Assembly (NCBI GenBank): GCA_910578805.1
Contig: CAJTRS010000001.1
Location: forward strand, 25,529-89,528
Direction of reading: 5' to 3'
Origin: an uncultured Muribaculaceae bacterium
GTDB taxonomy: Bacteria; Bacteroidota; Bacteroidia; Bacteroidales; Muribaculaceae
DNA length: 64,000 bases
Part shown: positions 35,876 through 44,637 of the stretch, piece by piece
Layout: every line of letters begins with the position of its first letter
How positions within the stretch are numbered: position 1 is the first letter of the stretch
Notes under the pieces: model-generated
What the model saw: the letters and a program-made list of their open reading frames with translations, nothing else
Told to the model about the DNA's origin: nothing
Databases searched by the model: none
Translations under genes and position numbers: made by a program

Positions 35876-35949
35876 GGCTCCTTAGCTCAACTGAATAGAG
35901 CATCTGACTACGGATCAGAAGGTTACAGGTTTGAATCCTGTAGGAGTCA
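35876..35949 (+). tRNA. tRNA-Arg (anticodon ACG)
   Basis: A complete cloverleaf can be drawn. The acceptor stem is GGCTCCT with AGGAGTC and one G-T pair. The D stem is GCTC/GAGC. The anticodon stem TCTGA/TCAGA encloses the loop CTACGGA with anticodon ACG, and the T arm contains TTTGAATC. CCA is not encoded. The tRNA is monocistronic and immediately followed by a perfect terminator hairpin. Confidence 0.95.
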
Positions 35950-35953
35950 CATA

Positions 35954-35995
35954 GTAAACGGTGGTATTGCATTCGCAATACCACCGTTTACTTTT
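35954..35995 (+). terminator. Terminator of tRNA-Arg
   Basis: A perfect 17-bp inverted repeat (GTAAACGGTGGTATTGC) with a 4-base loop is followed by four Ts, five bases after the tRNA. Confidence 0.92.
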
Positions 35996-36027
35996 ATAAC
36001 CTATCCATAGCACTGTCCTCTTTTTCG

Positions 36028-36717
36028 CTACCGCACAACGGTAAGTTTATAGCCTATGCCACGGAGATTTATTATGGATATAGATGGGTCGTGACGCAGA
36101 TGTCGGCGTAATTTGTGAATAAAGCCATGAAGTGAGTTGCGGTTATACACATCGTCTCGCTGCCATACCGTGAGCATAAGTGTAGATGAATCCACCGGAT
36201 TATTGACATTCCGCACCAATACCCCGAGAATCAAAGACTCGAAATGGGACAAAGCTATCACTTCATCACCCCGCGACAATGTCTGCGCCACCGGATCAAA
36301 CCTGTACAGACCCAATTCCATACAACAGCCACCATCGGCCGTACCGTCGGGAATATACCGCCGCAAAAGAGCCTTCATTCTTACAATGAGCTCCTGCATC
36401 TTGAACGGTTTTTTCAGATAATCGTTGGCACCCAATTCAAATCCCTCCACAATATCCTCTATCGATGATCTTGCCGTAAGGAAAAGCAACGGAACATCGG
36501 GAGATATTTTTCTCATACGGCGTCCCATCTCAAAACCGTCCATGCGCGGCATCATCACATCGGCCACCACAATATCGGGCATTACAGAGCGGCATATGTC
36601 AAGAGCTTCTGCTCCGTCGCCGGCCACCGTGACTTCAAACCCCTCACCGCGCAGCGTTTCGGCAACAATCAGTGCCAACGATGCCTCATCTTCCACAAGC
36701 AGTACCTTAGCTTCCAT
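36028..36717 (-). CDS. OmpR-family response regulator
   Basis: This transcription factor is activated by phosphorylation. The 229-residue protein has a receiver domain with acidic pocket Glu9/Asp10, phospho-acceptor Asp53 (VADVMM), Thr81 (FLTAR) and Lys103 (LKKPF). A winged-helix DNA-binding domain follows, ending in LRRHLRHDPSISIINLRGIGYKLTV. It follows the histidine kinase gene by 2 bases. The closest likely target is the divergent outer-membrane receptor gene, whose promoter carries three phased direct repeats (38160-38200). It resembles RprY-type regulators of Bacteroides. Confidence 0.93.
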   Translation of the reverse strand: MEAKVLLVEDEASLALIVAETLRGEGFEVTVAGDGAEALDICRSVMPDIVVADVMMPRMDGFEMGRRMRKISPDVPLLFLTARSSIEDIVEGFELGANDYLKKPFKMQELIVRMKALLRRYIPDGTADGGCCMELGLYRFDPVAQTLSRGDEVIALSHFESLILGVLVRNVNNPVDSSTLMLTVWQRDDVYNRNSLHGFIHKLRRHLRHDPSISIINLRGIGYKLTVVR

Positions 36718-36719
36718 TT

Positions 36720-38105
36720 TTACCTGATTTTGATTTCAAACACCGAGCCTTTACCCTCCCGGCTCCTGACCGAGATGCTCCACCCCATCTTCTCCACCAC
36801 ACACTTCACATAATACAGTCCTATGCCATGACCGGAAATATCATGACGGTTGCCATGGGGAACACGATAAAACCTGTTGAATACCAACGACCGGCACTTA
36901 GCCGGTATGCCCATGCCGTTATCGCTCACGGAAATACCGCCGGCATCACACCGGATTTCTATACACACCGTATCATACGAATATTTGATAGCGTTGTCAA
37001 TAAGATTGTTCATCACATTTGCCAGATGCATGGGGTCGGCTTTAACAGTAAGAGTATCCGGATTCACATATACCGTTATATCCACCGGCTTGTCTGATCG
37101 AAGTCGCTGAGCCAATGCGATTTCCTCCATAAACCTACCCAAGCGCACCTCCTCGTAATTTAACTTAACTGACCTGCGTCGCTCCATACTCATCGACAAT
37201 ATGTTTTCCACCAATCCGCCCAGTCGCGTCAGTTGGGCAAGGGCTATCTCCAGATACCGCTTACTGCGCCCGGGATCATCAGCATCGCTGAAATTGAGCA
37301 GTGCATCATTGGCTGAATAGGCTATAGCTATCGGCGTTTTGAGTTCATGCGTCATATTGTTGACAAAATCATCTTTCATCTCCTCGATTGTCCGAAGTTT
37401 TGAAACCGTGTGAAATAAATACCGGAAAGCTATTGCAATCAAAACGATAATAGCAATCGTCGATATGACTATTCCGCTCATCTGACGAAAAATATAGCCC
37501 ATGGGCGATGAAAAGTATGCAACATAACGGTCTCCGCCAAGAATGTTGTAACAAACCGACACACTGTCGAGACTTGAGTCATTGCACAATTCCGCATCGC
37601 CGTCCGTAACTTTTCCGTCGGAAGAAACCCTGATGACAGAGGCTATATCTAGTTTAATGCCTTTGCGCAACAATGACAAGCGGAAAAGGCTATCCAAATC
37701 AGCTATTCTCAAAGGATACAACAAATCCAAAGTCTGATGCGCCCCATACCCGATTTCATTCACCATTATATCCGAATAGTTCGTTCCGGGAACAAGAGGC
37801 TGCCTCCTCACTTCTATGATTTCATCGTTATCGTCAAATATTGTAACATATAGTGTATCGCCCATAATTGACCGTGACTGAGACAGTTGCCTACCTTGAT
37901 AATCAGGAATGGAATCAGAAATGGGATATCTATTAGCCCGGTTAAGAATCTCATCAAGATCGGCATCTCTCAACGACTGGGTTATAAGTTCTGTTGTCTG
38001 GCGTGAAATACCGTCATAAAGCCTGAACAGGCAGTACAGATTATACCCCAGCAGCATGACGAACACAGCCACTATCATAGAACTGTAAATACGGAAGTGT
38101 TTCAT
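36720..38105 (-). CDS. Sensor histidine kinase
   Basis: This membrane sensor kinase pairs with the response regulator. From the ATG at 38105 it has 461 residues: a first transmembrane helix (about 7-27), a periplasmic sensing domain of about 180 residues, a second helix (about 210-229), and the HisKA domain with phospho-acceptor His253 (NNMTHELKTPIA). The ATPase domain follows with N box (NVMNNLIDNAIKY), SDNGMGIP and GHGIGLYYVK. A longer frame reaches 38135, but a TAGATTTG box lies at 38111-38118, inside that extension. Kinase and regulator are one operon in the order kinase-regulator. Confidence 0.9.
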   Translation of the reverse strand: MKHFRIYSSMIVAVFVMLLGYNLYCLFRLYDGISRQTTELITQSLRDADLDEILNRANRYPISDSIPDYQGRQLSQSRSIMGDTLYVTIFDDNDEIIEVRRQPLVPGTNYSDIMVNEIGYGAHQTLDLLYPLRIADLDSLFRLSLLRKGIKLDIASVIRVSSDGKVTDGDAELCNDSSLDSVSVCYNILGGDRYVAYFSSPMGYIFRQMSGIVISTIAIIVLIAIAFRYLFHTVSKLRTIEEMKDDFVNNMTHELKTPIAIAYSANDALLNFSDADDPGRSKRYLEIALAQLTRLGGLVENILSMSMERRRSVKLNYEEVRLGRFMEEIALAQRLRSDKPVDITVYVNPDTLTVKADPMHLANVMNNLIDNAIKYSYDTVCIEIRCDAGGISVSDNGMGIPAKCRSLVFNRFYRVPHGNRHDISGHGIGLYYVKCVVEKMGWSISVRSREGKGSVFEIKIR

Positions 38106-38110
38106 ACCCG

Positions 38111-38118
38111 CAAATCTA
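38111..38118 (-). promoter_or_regulatory. Possible -7 box of the kinase-regulator operon
   Basis: TAGATTTG on the minus strand fits TAnnTTTG but lies only 5 bases before the ATG at 38105, implying an almost leaderless mRNA or a different true promoter. Confidence 0.3.
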
Positions 38119-38159
38119 ATAATAATCCACCACAAGACCGGCCGTACAAATCCCGAATT

Positions 38160-38200
38160 AAGACTAAATAAGACTAATCAATACATCGATAAGAGTAAAT
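38160..38200 (+). repeat. Three phased direct repeats, candidate operator
   Basis: AAGACTAA occurs at 38160-38167 and 38170-38177, and AAGAGTAA at 38191-38198. Start-to-start distances of 10 and 21 bases put all three on one face of the helix, as in operators of OmpR-type regulators. They end 6 bases before the -7 box of the divergent receptor gene, covering its -33 region. Confidence 0.55.
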
Positions 38201-38204
38201 CAAA

Positions 38205-38212
38205 TACTTTTG
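38205..38212 (+). promoter_or_regulatory. -7 promoter box of the outer-membrane receptor gene
   Basis: TACTTTTG fits TAnnTTTG, 56 bases before the ATG, directly after the three repeats. Confidence 0.5.
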
Positions 38213-38268
38213 CCAGAAATCACAGAGCCACAGCCCATACATACCTGACTCATAATAGCCGATATTTT

Positions 38269-40332
38269 ATGAAACATTCGTTTACACTCCTCACAGCGGC
38301 GCTGACCCTGCCCGCATTGGCCCAAACGGCCGAATCCGATTCCCTGAGACTACACAATCTCGAAGAGGTTGTGGTAAGTGCCGAAAAACCACAGATAAAA
38401 AGCGGCGACGGCATTATCTCCGTCGATCTGCCGACGATAGTCCGCGACAAACCGGTATCCAACATACTTGAAGCCTTGAGTTTTCTGCCGGGAGTGGTCA
38501 ACAACGACGGAATGATAGGACTGACAGGAGCCGGATCGGCTACCATACTCCTCAATGGCGAACCGACCGAGATGCCCGCATCAAACATGTACCAGTTACT
38601 TTACTCCACACCTATCGACCGGCTGAAAAATGTTGAAATCATGTATTCGGCTCCGGCCAAATACCATGTTGACGGCGCTGTCATAAACATAATACTGAAA
38701 ACACCCACACCTCTCGACGGTCTGCAAGGACAGATCAGAGCCGGCTACAACCAGGCGCATTACGGGTCTTACGGAGGTGCGCTTGCTGCCACCTACGCAA
38801 TAACGAAATGGTCATTTGACCTCAACTACTCGCTCACCCGCTCCCGCACGTGGGGTCACGAAAACACCCTCTCCAATCACCTGCTCCATGACACACGCAC
38901 TGTGATAACCGATGACTCGCGCCGCACAGGCCGGAGCCTTCCAAACATCATCTATGCCTCGGCCGGTTACAAAATATCCGATCGCAGCAACCTGAGACTG
39001 ACCTACAACGGACAGATATCCGCCCAACAAAGCGGACAAAGCCTGTCGTCGGGTTCTTTAGGCGATTTCTCCAACGACTATTCCTACATTACTCCCTCCG
39101 GCTTCCATAACATATCACTGCGTTACACATCGCCTAAAGGACTCATTGCCGGTGCCGACTACACGAGCTATTCCGAGCACCGTTCGCAAACACTCTCAGC
39201 CGGAAAACAAACCTCGCCACTTGCCATCTCGGCCAACAGACAGGACATAAACCGTTACCATGTCTATATCGACCACACCCACGACATCAAAGGCTGGCAA
39301 CTTGACTGCGGAGCCGAATATCAGCACACCGACGACCGTAGTCTTCAGCAACACACACTGCCGAAGCAAACAGGATTTGCCGGCACATTGAGCGAGGATA
39401 TAGCCGGAGCATATATAGGCATGGGGCACACATTTCCGTGGGGTCTCTCATTCAACACATCGGCCAAGATAGAATATTACGGCAACGGCGAAGAGCATCG
39501 GTGGAATTTCATACCACAACTCGGCGCCACATACCACAAGACACCCGCGAGCATATTCCAGCTCAACCTCACCTCCCAACGCATATTCCCCTCCTATTGG
39601 GAACTACACTCTGGCACAAGCTATATAAACGACTACAGCATCATACTCGGCAATCCCGAACTAAAACCCCACATGGACTATTCCGGACAGCTGTCATACA
39701 TATTCAGACAAAAATATGTTGCCACGCTATACCTCCAGTATGCCGACCTCTACTCCGCACAACTGCCCTACCAGTCGCCTGATGAAATGCGCCTCATATA
39801 TCAGACACTCAACATGGACTACAAACGTGTGGCCGGATTAAACCTACACATACCCATAGAGACAGGTAGCGTACTAAGCACTACCGCCACAGCCAATGCC
39901 TTCCACCAGCGCGAGAAATCCGACCGCTTCCACCACATAGAATTCGACAACCGTAAATGGATATTCTACGGCTCACTCAACAACACTGTCAGATTCGCGG
40001 CCGGCTGCCCCGTGTCTCTATCCGTCGATCTGTCATACATAAGCCCCTCCTTGCAAGGCATCGCCGACCTGTCGGCAATGTGGCGTATCGACGCCGGATT
40101 GAAATGGTCATTTGCAAAAGGCCGCACCTGCGAGCTCAATATCCGTTATCTCGACATGTTCAACACATGGTCACCGGTAATGACCATCAGTCATGCCGGA
40201 CAGGATTATCGAATGAAAGTCCATGACATGACACGATCGCTGCGATTCACATTCATCTGGCGCTTCAACGGCTTCAAACCCAAGGACACCACAATCGACA
40301 CATCGCGATTCGGAACCGGAAGCCGTCAGTAA
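38269..40332 (+). CDS. TonB-dependent receptor-like outer-membrane beta-barrel protein
   Basis: This 687-residue outer-membrane protein has a signal peptide (about 1-18, ending ALA), a short plug domain (LEEVVVSAEKP, ILEALSFLPGVVNNDG, ILLNGEPTE, KNVEIMYSAPAKYHVDGAVINIILK), and a large barrel of the OMP_b-brl_3 type. The N-terminal carboxypeptidase-like domain common in this group is missing or minimal. It is divergent from a kinase-regulator pair and has three candidate operator repeats at its promoter, so it is the probable target of that system. The ligand is unknown. A bidirectional terminator follows. Confidence 0.88.
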   Translation: MKHSFTLLTAALTLPALAQTAESDSLRLHNLEEVVVSAEKPQIKSGDGIISVDLPTIVRDKPVSNILEALSFLPGVVNNDGMIGLTGAGSATILLNGEPTEMPASNMYQLLYSTPIDRLKNVEIMYSAPAKYHVDGAVINIILKTPTPLDGLQGQIRAGYNQAHYGSYGGALAATYAITKWSFDLNYSLTRSRTWGHENTLSNHLLHDTRTVITDDSRRTGRSLPNIIYASAGYKISDRSNLRLTYNGQISAQQSGQSLSSGSLGDFSNDYSYITPSGFHNISLRYTSPKGLIAGADYTSYSEHRSQTLSAGKQTSPLAISANRQDINRYHVYIDHTHDIKGWQLDCGAEYQHTDDRSLQQHTLPKQTGFAGTLSEDIAGAYIGMGHTFPWGLSFNTSAKIEYYGNGEEHRWNFIPQLGATYHKTPASIFQLNLTSQRIFPSYWELHSGTSYINDYSIILGNPELKPHMDYSGQLSYIFRQKYVATLYLQYADLYSAQLPYQSPDEMRLIYQTLNMDYKRVAGLNLHIPIETGSVLSTTATANAFHQREKSDRFHHIEFDNRKWIFYGSLNNTVRFAAGCPVSLSVDLSYISPSLQGIADLSAMWRIDAGLKWSFAKGRTCELNIRYLDMFNTWSPVMTISHAGQDYRMKVHDMTRSLRFTFIWRFNGFKPKDTTIDTSRFGTGSRQ

Positions 40333-40356
40333 TATCCAACACACCACATATAAAGT

Positions 40357-40387
40357 AAAGAGGCTGCCCTTACGGACAGCCTCTTTT
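40357..40387 (+). terminator. Bidirectional terminator between receptor gene and tRNA-fMet
   Basis: Arms AAAGAGGCTG and CAGCCTCTTT pair perfectly, with Ts on the plus side and As on the other, serving both converging transcripts. Confidence 0.85.
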
Positions 40388-40396
40388 CAGCCTCAG

Positions 40397-40468
<72 letters not shown>

Positions 40469-40487
40469 TTGTTGTGTTTTGTGAGTG

Positions 40488-40495
40488 CAAAGTTA
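40488..40495 (-). promoter_or_regulatory. -7 promoter box of tRNA-fMet
   Basis: TAACTTTG on the minus strand, 20 bases before the tRNA. The region 40496-40719 beyond it holds no gene or element I can recognise. Confidence 0.6.
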
Positions 40496-40719
40496 CTCAC
40501 ATTTTCCGAATCCGCAATACCTTGGCTGGATAAATTATAGTTAAAATACATTAATCAACTAATAATCCGCAGATAAGACTACACTTATTTTATTCTGCTC
40601 AAAGCATTCAGTTCAGCCCACCACCATTAAGAGAGCACCAAACACCTTTAAACAATCACAAGTACACGGCTTAAAGCCATATTTAGCATTTGTTAGAACA
40701 GTAATTCACACATTAATCG

Positions 40720-40727
40720 TAAATTTG
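40720..40727 (+). promoter_or_regulatory. -7 promoter box of the prolyl oligopeptidase operon
   Basis: TAAATTTG on the plus strand, 41 bases before the ATG at 40769. It makes the TTG start at 40748 less likely. Confidence 0.6.
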
Positions 40728-40768
40728 CATAATAATTATACAATCTCTTGTCATTTATCACTTTTTTC

Positions 40769-42895
40769 ATGAACCGCAAACCAATATTCACAGCATCAAT
40801 GGCCTCCGTAATCCTCGCGGCCTGCTCGACCCAGACCACTACATATCCCAAGGCACCCACCGATGTCACAGTTGACAATTATTTCGGCACCGAAGTAGCC
40901 GACCCTTACCGTCCGCTCGAAAACGACACCGCCGAAGCCACCCTGGAATGGGTAAAGGCAGAAAACAAGATCACACAGGACTACCTGTCTAAAATACCGT
41001 TTCGCGACGATCTGCGCCGCCGCCTGACCGATCTGAGCAATTACGGACGTCGCGGCTGCTACTGGCGCGACAACGACGGCATGTATTATTTTTATGAAAA
41101 CGACGGACTCCGCAACCAGTCGGTTCTATATCGGACGGCACAGATAGGCGATTCAGCAGAAGTGTTTCTCGACCCCAACACATTGTCGGCCGACGGCACC
41201 GTGGCCCTGACCGGCACATCACAGTCCAATGACGGACGCTACACAGCCTACACCATATCCCGAAACGGTTCTGACTGGACCGAGATATACGTTATGGACA
41301 CCAAATCCGGACAACTGCTTTCCGACCATATAGAATGGGCCAAGTTCACCGGCGCGCAATGGCAGGGCGACGGCTTCTACTACAGTGCTTATCCGCGTCC
41401 GGAAAAAGGCAAAGAATTCTCCAATGCCAATGAAAACCACCAGATATATTATCACAAAATAGGCACTCCACAGTCGGCCGACAGACTCATTTACGAAGAC
41501 CCCGAGCACCCGCTCCACTTCCATTCGGCCTATGTGCCCGAATCGGAGGACTATCTATTCGTTATCGGTTCGGGAGAAGGTTTTGGCGAATCGCTCATGA
41601 TGAAAGACCTGCGAACACCCGGAAGCGACTGGTCGGTGATCGAACCCTCGCAAGATTATGAGATAAGCCCGCTCGGTGTGATCGACGGCAAAATATATCT
41701 GCTGACATCGGCCGATGCCGAACGCTACCGCATAGTCACCGCTGATGTCAAAGCTCCGCAGCGCGAAAACTGGAAAGACCTTGTACCGCAGCAGGAAGGT
41801 GTGATTTCCGGCGTGAGCTTCACCCCCGGTCACATGATAGTGACCTTTGAAAAGGACGCAAACTCCCATGCTTACGTGTATGACCTCGATGGCAAGCAAA
41901 TCAATGAGATACAGCTGCCGGCACCCGGTTCTGTGGGCATATGGTCATCGCGCCGCTACCCTGAAGTATTCTATTCATTCACATCATTCACCTATCCGTC
42001 GGCCATATTCTCCTACGACACCGCGGCCAATACCTCCACCATGCTTTGGGAGCCCGAGATCAAAGGAGTGGATCTGAATGGCTATGAAACCAGACAGGTA
42101 TTCTACACATCGGCCGACGGTACAAAGGTGCCAATGTTCATCACCTGCAAGAAAGGTACCGAACTCAACGGCAAAAATCCTACCTTGCTCTACGGATACG
42201 GAGGCTTCAATATATCTCTGACCCCTTCGTTCTCGGCCATGCGAATGCTCTGGCTCGAAAACGGCGGAGTATATGCCATAGCCAATCTGCGCGGCGGAGG
42301 CGAATATGGCGAGCCTTGGCACAAAGCAGGCACAAAACAACAGAAAATGAATGTATTCAATGACTTCATAGCCGCAGCCGAATATCTCATTGACAACGGT
42401 TACACATCACCCGAGTATCTTGCCATACAGGGCGGCAGCAACGGCGGACTGCTCGTGGGAGCCACAGTCAATCTGCGACCTGATCTCTTCAAGGTAGCCA
42501 TACCGCAGGTGGGCGTGATGGACATGATGCGCTACCATCTGTTTACCATAGGCTGGAACTGGGCTTCCGACTACGGCACCAGCGCCGACTCAAAAGAGAT
42601 GGCCGACTACCTGCTGTCGTACTCACCGATACACAACATCAGCAACGACGGCACCCCATATCCCGCCATTATGATCACCACAGCCGACCACGACGACCGC
42701 GTGGTGCCCGCACATTCATTCAAGTATGCGGCTACTCTTCAGGCAGCCGACACCGGAAACGCACCCAAACTCATCAGAATCGAGTCCAATGCCGGCCACG
42801 GTTCCGGAAAGCCCATGTCGAAAACCATAGATGAAAACGCCGACATATACTCTTTCATCTTCCACAACATGGGCATAACACCAAATGCCGAATAA
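40769..42895 (+). CDS. Prolyl oligopeptidase family S9A serine peptidase (lipoprotein)
   Basis: This serine peptidase cleaves short proline-containing peptides. From the ATG at 40769 the protein has 708 residues, a lipoprotein signal with the cysteine at about residue 19 (VILAAC), a seven-blade propeller region, and the alpha/beta hydrolase domain. Catalytic Ser557 is in GGSNGG, the Asp in DHDDRVVP and the His in NAGHGSGKP. The opening (PKAPTDVTVDNYFGTEVADPYRPLE) is the conserved S9A N-terminus. It is the first gene of a four-gene operon with a hypothetical lipoprotein and two MBL-fold genes. Confidence 0.93.
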   Translation: MNRKPIFTASMASVILAACSTQTTTYPKAPTDVTVDNYFGTEVADPYRPLENDTAEATLEWVKAENKITQDYLSKIPFRDDLRRRLTDLSNYGRRGCYWRDNDGMYYFYENDGLRNQSVLYRTAQIGDSAEVFLDPNTLSADGTVALTGTSQSNDGRYTAYTISRNGSDWTEIYVMDTKSGQLLSDHIEWAKFTGAQWQGDGFYYSAYPRPEKGKEFSNANENHQIYYHKIGTPQSADRLIYEDPEHPLHFHSAYVPESEDYLFVIGSGEGFGESLMMKDLRTPGSDWSVIEPSQDYEISPLGVIDGKIYLLTSADAERYRIVTADVKAPQRENWKDLVPQQEGVISGVSFTPGHMIVTFEKDANSHAYVYDLDGKQINEIQLPAPGSVGIWSSRRYPEVFYSFTSFTYPSAIFSYDTAANTSTMLWEPEIKGVDLNGYETRQVFYTSADGTKVPMFITCKKGTELNGKNPTLLYGYGGFNISLTPSFSAMRMLWLENGGVYAIANLRGGGEYGEPWHKAGTKQQKMNVFNDFIAAAEYLIDNGYTSPEYLAIQGGSNGGLLVGATVNLRPDLFKVAIPQVGVMDMMRYHLFTIGWNWASDYGTSADSKEMADYLLSYSPIHNISNDGTPYPAIMITTADHDDRVVPAHSFKYAATLQAADTGNAPKLIRIESNAGHGSGKPMSKTIDENADIYSFIFHNMGITPNAE

Positions 42896-42904
42896 TATCC
42901 ACCT

Positions 42905-43843
42905 GTGATAACCACTCATTTCAGAAACATAGCAGCCCTCGGTATGACCCTCCTCGGAGCGGTCATGCTGACCGGTTGCTTCACAGGCATAGAAAGCACA
43001 CCGAAAATCACGGCAGCCGACGTGAAAAGGCAACAGATCGAGACAACACCGGAGGACACTTATCTGTCCGACATCTCATTCCAGCCGCCACGGCAATGGC
43101 AGCCCGGCAAACTATTCTATGTCACAGACCCCAAGATAAACCTTATATTCTCACCGTCACAGACAAATCCCGACCCGGCTAAAGGCACATTGCTGTCATT
43201 CATAGGCATAGAAGAATCCGTATCGCTTACAGGCGAAAAAGTATCGGACATAATACTTGCCGATACAGCCGGCCACCACTATACATATAGGGTGGACCAT
43301 TCCCGTGACAACCTGCTGGAGGAAAAATATCTGGAAATTCCTTTTACGGTAGAAATGAGTGTGGTTGACTCCGTCAGAGAGCGAATGGAGGGGCACACCT
43401 ATTACATAATCACCTCATCGTGGCTCGACTCAGAGGCCACACCCCGCACCGGACGCCGTTTCGTACCGGTCAAGGTTACCGGAGTCAGTCCCGGCAATTC
43501 ATTCTCACCTGTGCTCCTGTCACTACTTGATGAAAATGGCCAACCGTTCACCATGTTTCTGACAGTGGGCAACGACAACAGATCGACACGACGATTCTCG
43601 TCAATCTTCTCCCTGACCGACCCGAGGCTGCGTTTTCCCGACATTACCGATGAAATCTGGAAACTCATAACTAACGGACGGGTGACAACCGACATGACAC
43701 GCGAAGAATGCCGTCTGGCTCTCGGACAGCCCGATAATGTGGACCGCACCCCGGGCTACAGCATACTGCGTGAAGTGTGGACTTATGAAAACGGCATATA
43801 CCTGATATTTGAAGATGGACGACTGCGCACATTCCGCCAGTGA
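42905..43843 (+). CDS. Hypothetical lipoprotein with BamE-like C-terminus
   Basis: The start is a GTG, giving 312 residues. The lipidated cysteine is at about residue 25 (VMLTGC), and the arginine before the hydrophobic core supports the GTG over the later ATG at 42944. The body is beta-rich and unrecognised (PGKLFYVTDPKINLIFSP). The last 50 residues (MTREECRLALGQPDNVDRT, then REVWTYENGIYLIFEDGRLRTF) resemble the SmpA/BamE fold, where a short helical pair is followed by three strands. The function is unknown. It lies 9 bases after the S9 peptidase gene. Confidence 0.72.
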   Translation: MITTHFRNIAALGMTLLGAVMLTGCFTGIESTPKITAADVKRQQIETTPEDTYLSDISFQPPRQWQPGKLFYVTDPKINLIFSPSQTNPDPAKGTLLSFIGIEESVSLTGEKVSDIILADTAGHHYTYRVDHSRDNLLEEKYLEIPFTVEMSVVDSVRERMEGHTYYIITSSWLDSEATPRTGRRFVPVKVTGVSPGNSFSPVLLSLLDENGQPFTMFLTVGNDNRSTRRFSSIFSLTDPRLRFPDITDEIWKLITNGRVTTDMTREECRLALGQPDNVDRTPGYSILREVWTYENGIYLIFEDGRLRTFRQ

Positions 43844-43856
43844 CCTCCGCGCTACC

Positions 43857-44627
43857 ATGACCCTGACATTTCTGGGCACAGGTACCTCCACGGGAGTGCC
43901 ACAGCCGTTATGCGACTGTCAGGTGTGCCGGTCGGCCGACATGCGCGACAACCGCATGCGCACCTCCGCCCTGCTCCGCTGCCGCGGGAAAAACATACTC
44001 TTAGACTGCGGACCTGACTTCCGCACACAGATATTGCGCGCGGGCAATCCGCATCTTGACGCACTGATAATCACCCACACCCACTACGACCATCTCGGGG
44101 GCATAGATGACCTGCGGCCTTATTGCCCCGGGCACCCCGACGGATTCCCTATCTATTGCCGTGCCGACGTTGCTGCCGACATACGCGCACGCATGCCCTA
44201 TTGCTTCGGCGACCACCCTTATCCGGGCGCCCCGCGATTTGATATCCACGTCATAGATACCGAGCCGTTCTTTATCGATGACATAGAGATAACACCACTG
44301 CCTGTAATGCACAAACCGGATTTCCCCATAACCGGATTCCGTGTAGGACCCTTATCGTACGTGACCGACTGTAAGATAATGCCACGACACACTATCGAAT
44401 TGATCCGTGGCAGCCACACATTTGTCATCAACGCCTTGCGCCACACCGCCCACCCCTCGCACCTGAACCTACAGGAGGCCTTGGACGTTATATCGGAAGT
44501 GAGACCGTCTCGTGCATTGCTCACCCATATATCGCACAGTCTCGGACGTCATGCCGACATTGCGCCGACATTGCCGGAGGGCGTAATGCTTGCTTACGAC
44601 TCGCTCACTCTGGATATTGACATTTAA
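43857..44627 (+). CDS. MBL-fold metallohydrolase (PhnP-like)
   Basis: This metallo-beta-lactamase-fold phosphodiesterase-type enzyme has 256 residues from the ATG at 43857 (14 bases after the previous stop; the longer frame would overlap that gene). It has TFLGTGTSTGVP at the start, a Cys pair in CDCQVC as in PhnP-like proteins that bind an extra zinc, and the metal motif HTHYDHLGG. VMHKPD, YVTDC and a final LLTHISHS supply further ligands. The active site is complete. The substrate is probably a cyclic or nucleotide phosphodiester, by family. It is the third gene of the operon. Confidence 0.88.
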   Translation: MTLTFLGTGTSTGVPQPLCDCQVCRSADMRDNRMRTSALLRCRGKNILLDCGPDFRTQILRAGNPHLDALIITHTHYDHLGGIDDLRPYCPGHPDGFPIYCRADVAADIRARMPYCFGDHPYPGAPRFDIHVIDTEPFFIDDIEITPLPVMHKPDFPITGFRVGPLSYVTDCKIMPRHTIELIRGSHTFVINALRHTAHPSHLNLQEALDVISEVRPSRALLTHISHSLGRHADIAPTLPEGVMLAYDSLTLDIDI

Positions 44628-44637
44628 CACACATATT

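Noticed and set aside
35778..35984. Open frame of 68 codons on the minus strand
   Set aside because: It is antisense to tRNA-Arg, its promoter and its terminator.
40496..40719. Possible small RNA or gene in the 220-base AT-rich gap
   Set aside because: No start-stop frame of interest, hairpin with T-run or promoter other than those of the flanking genes could be found.
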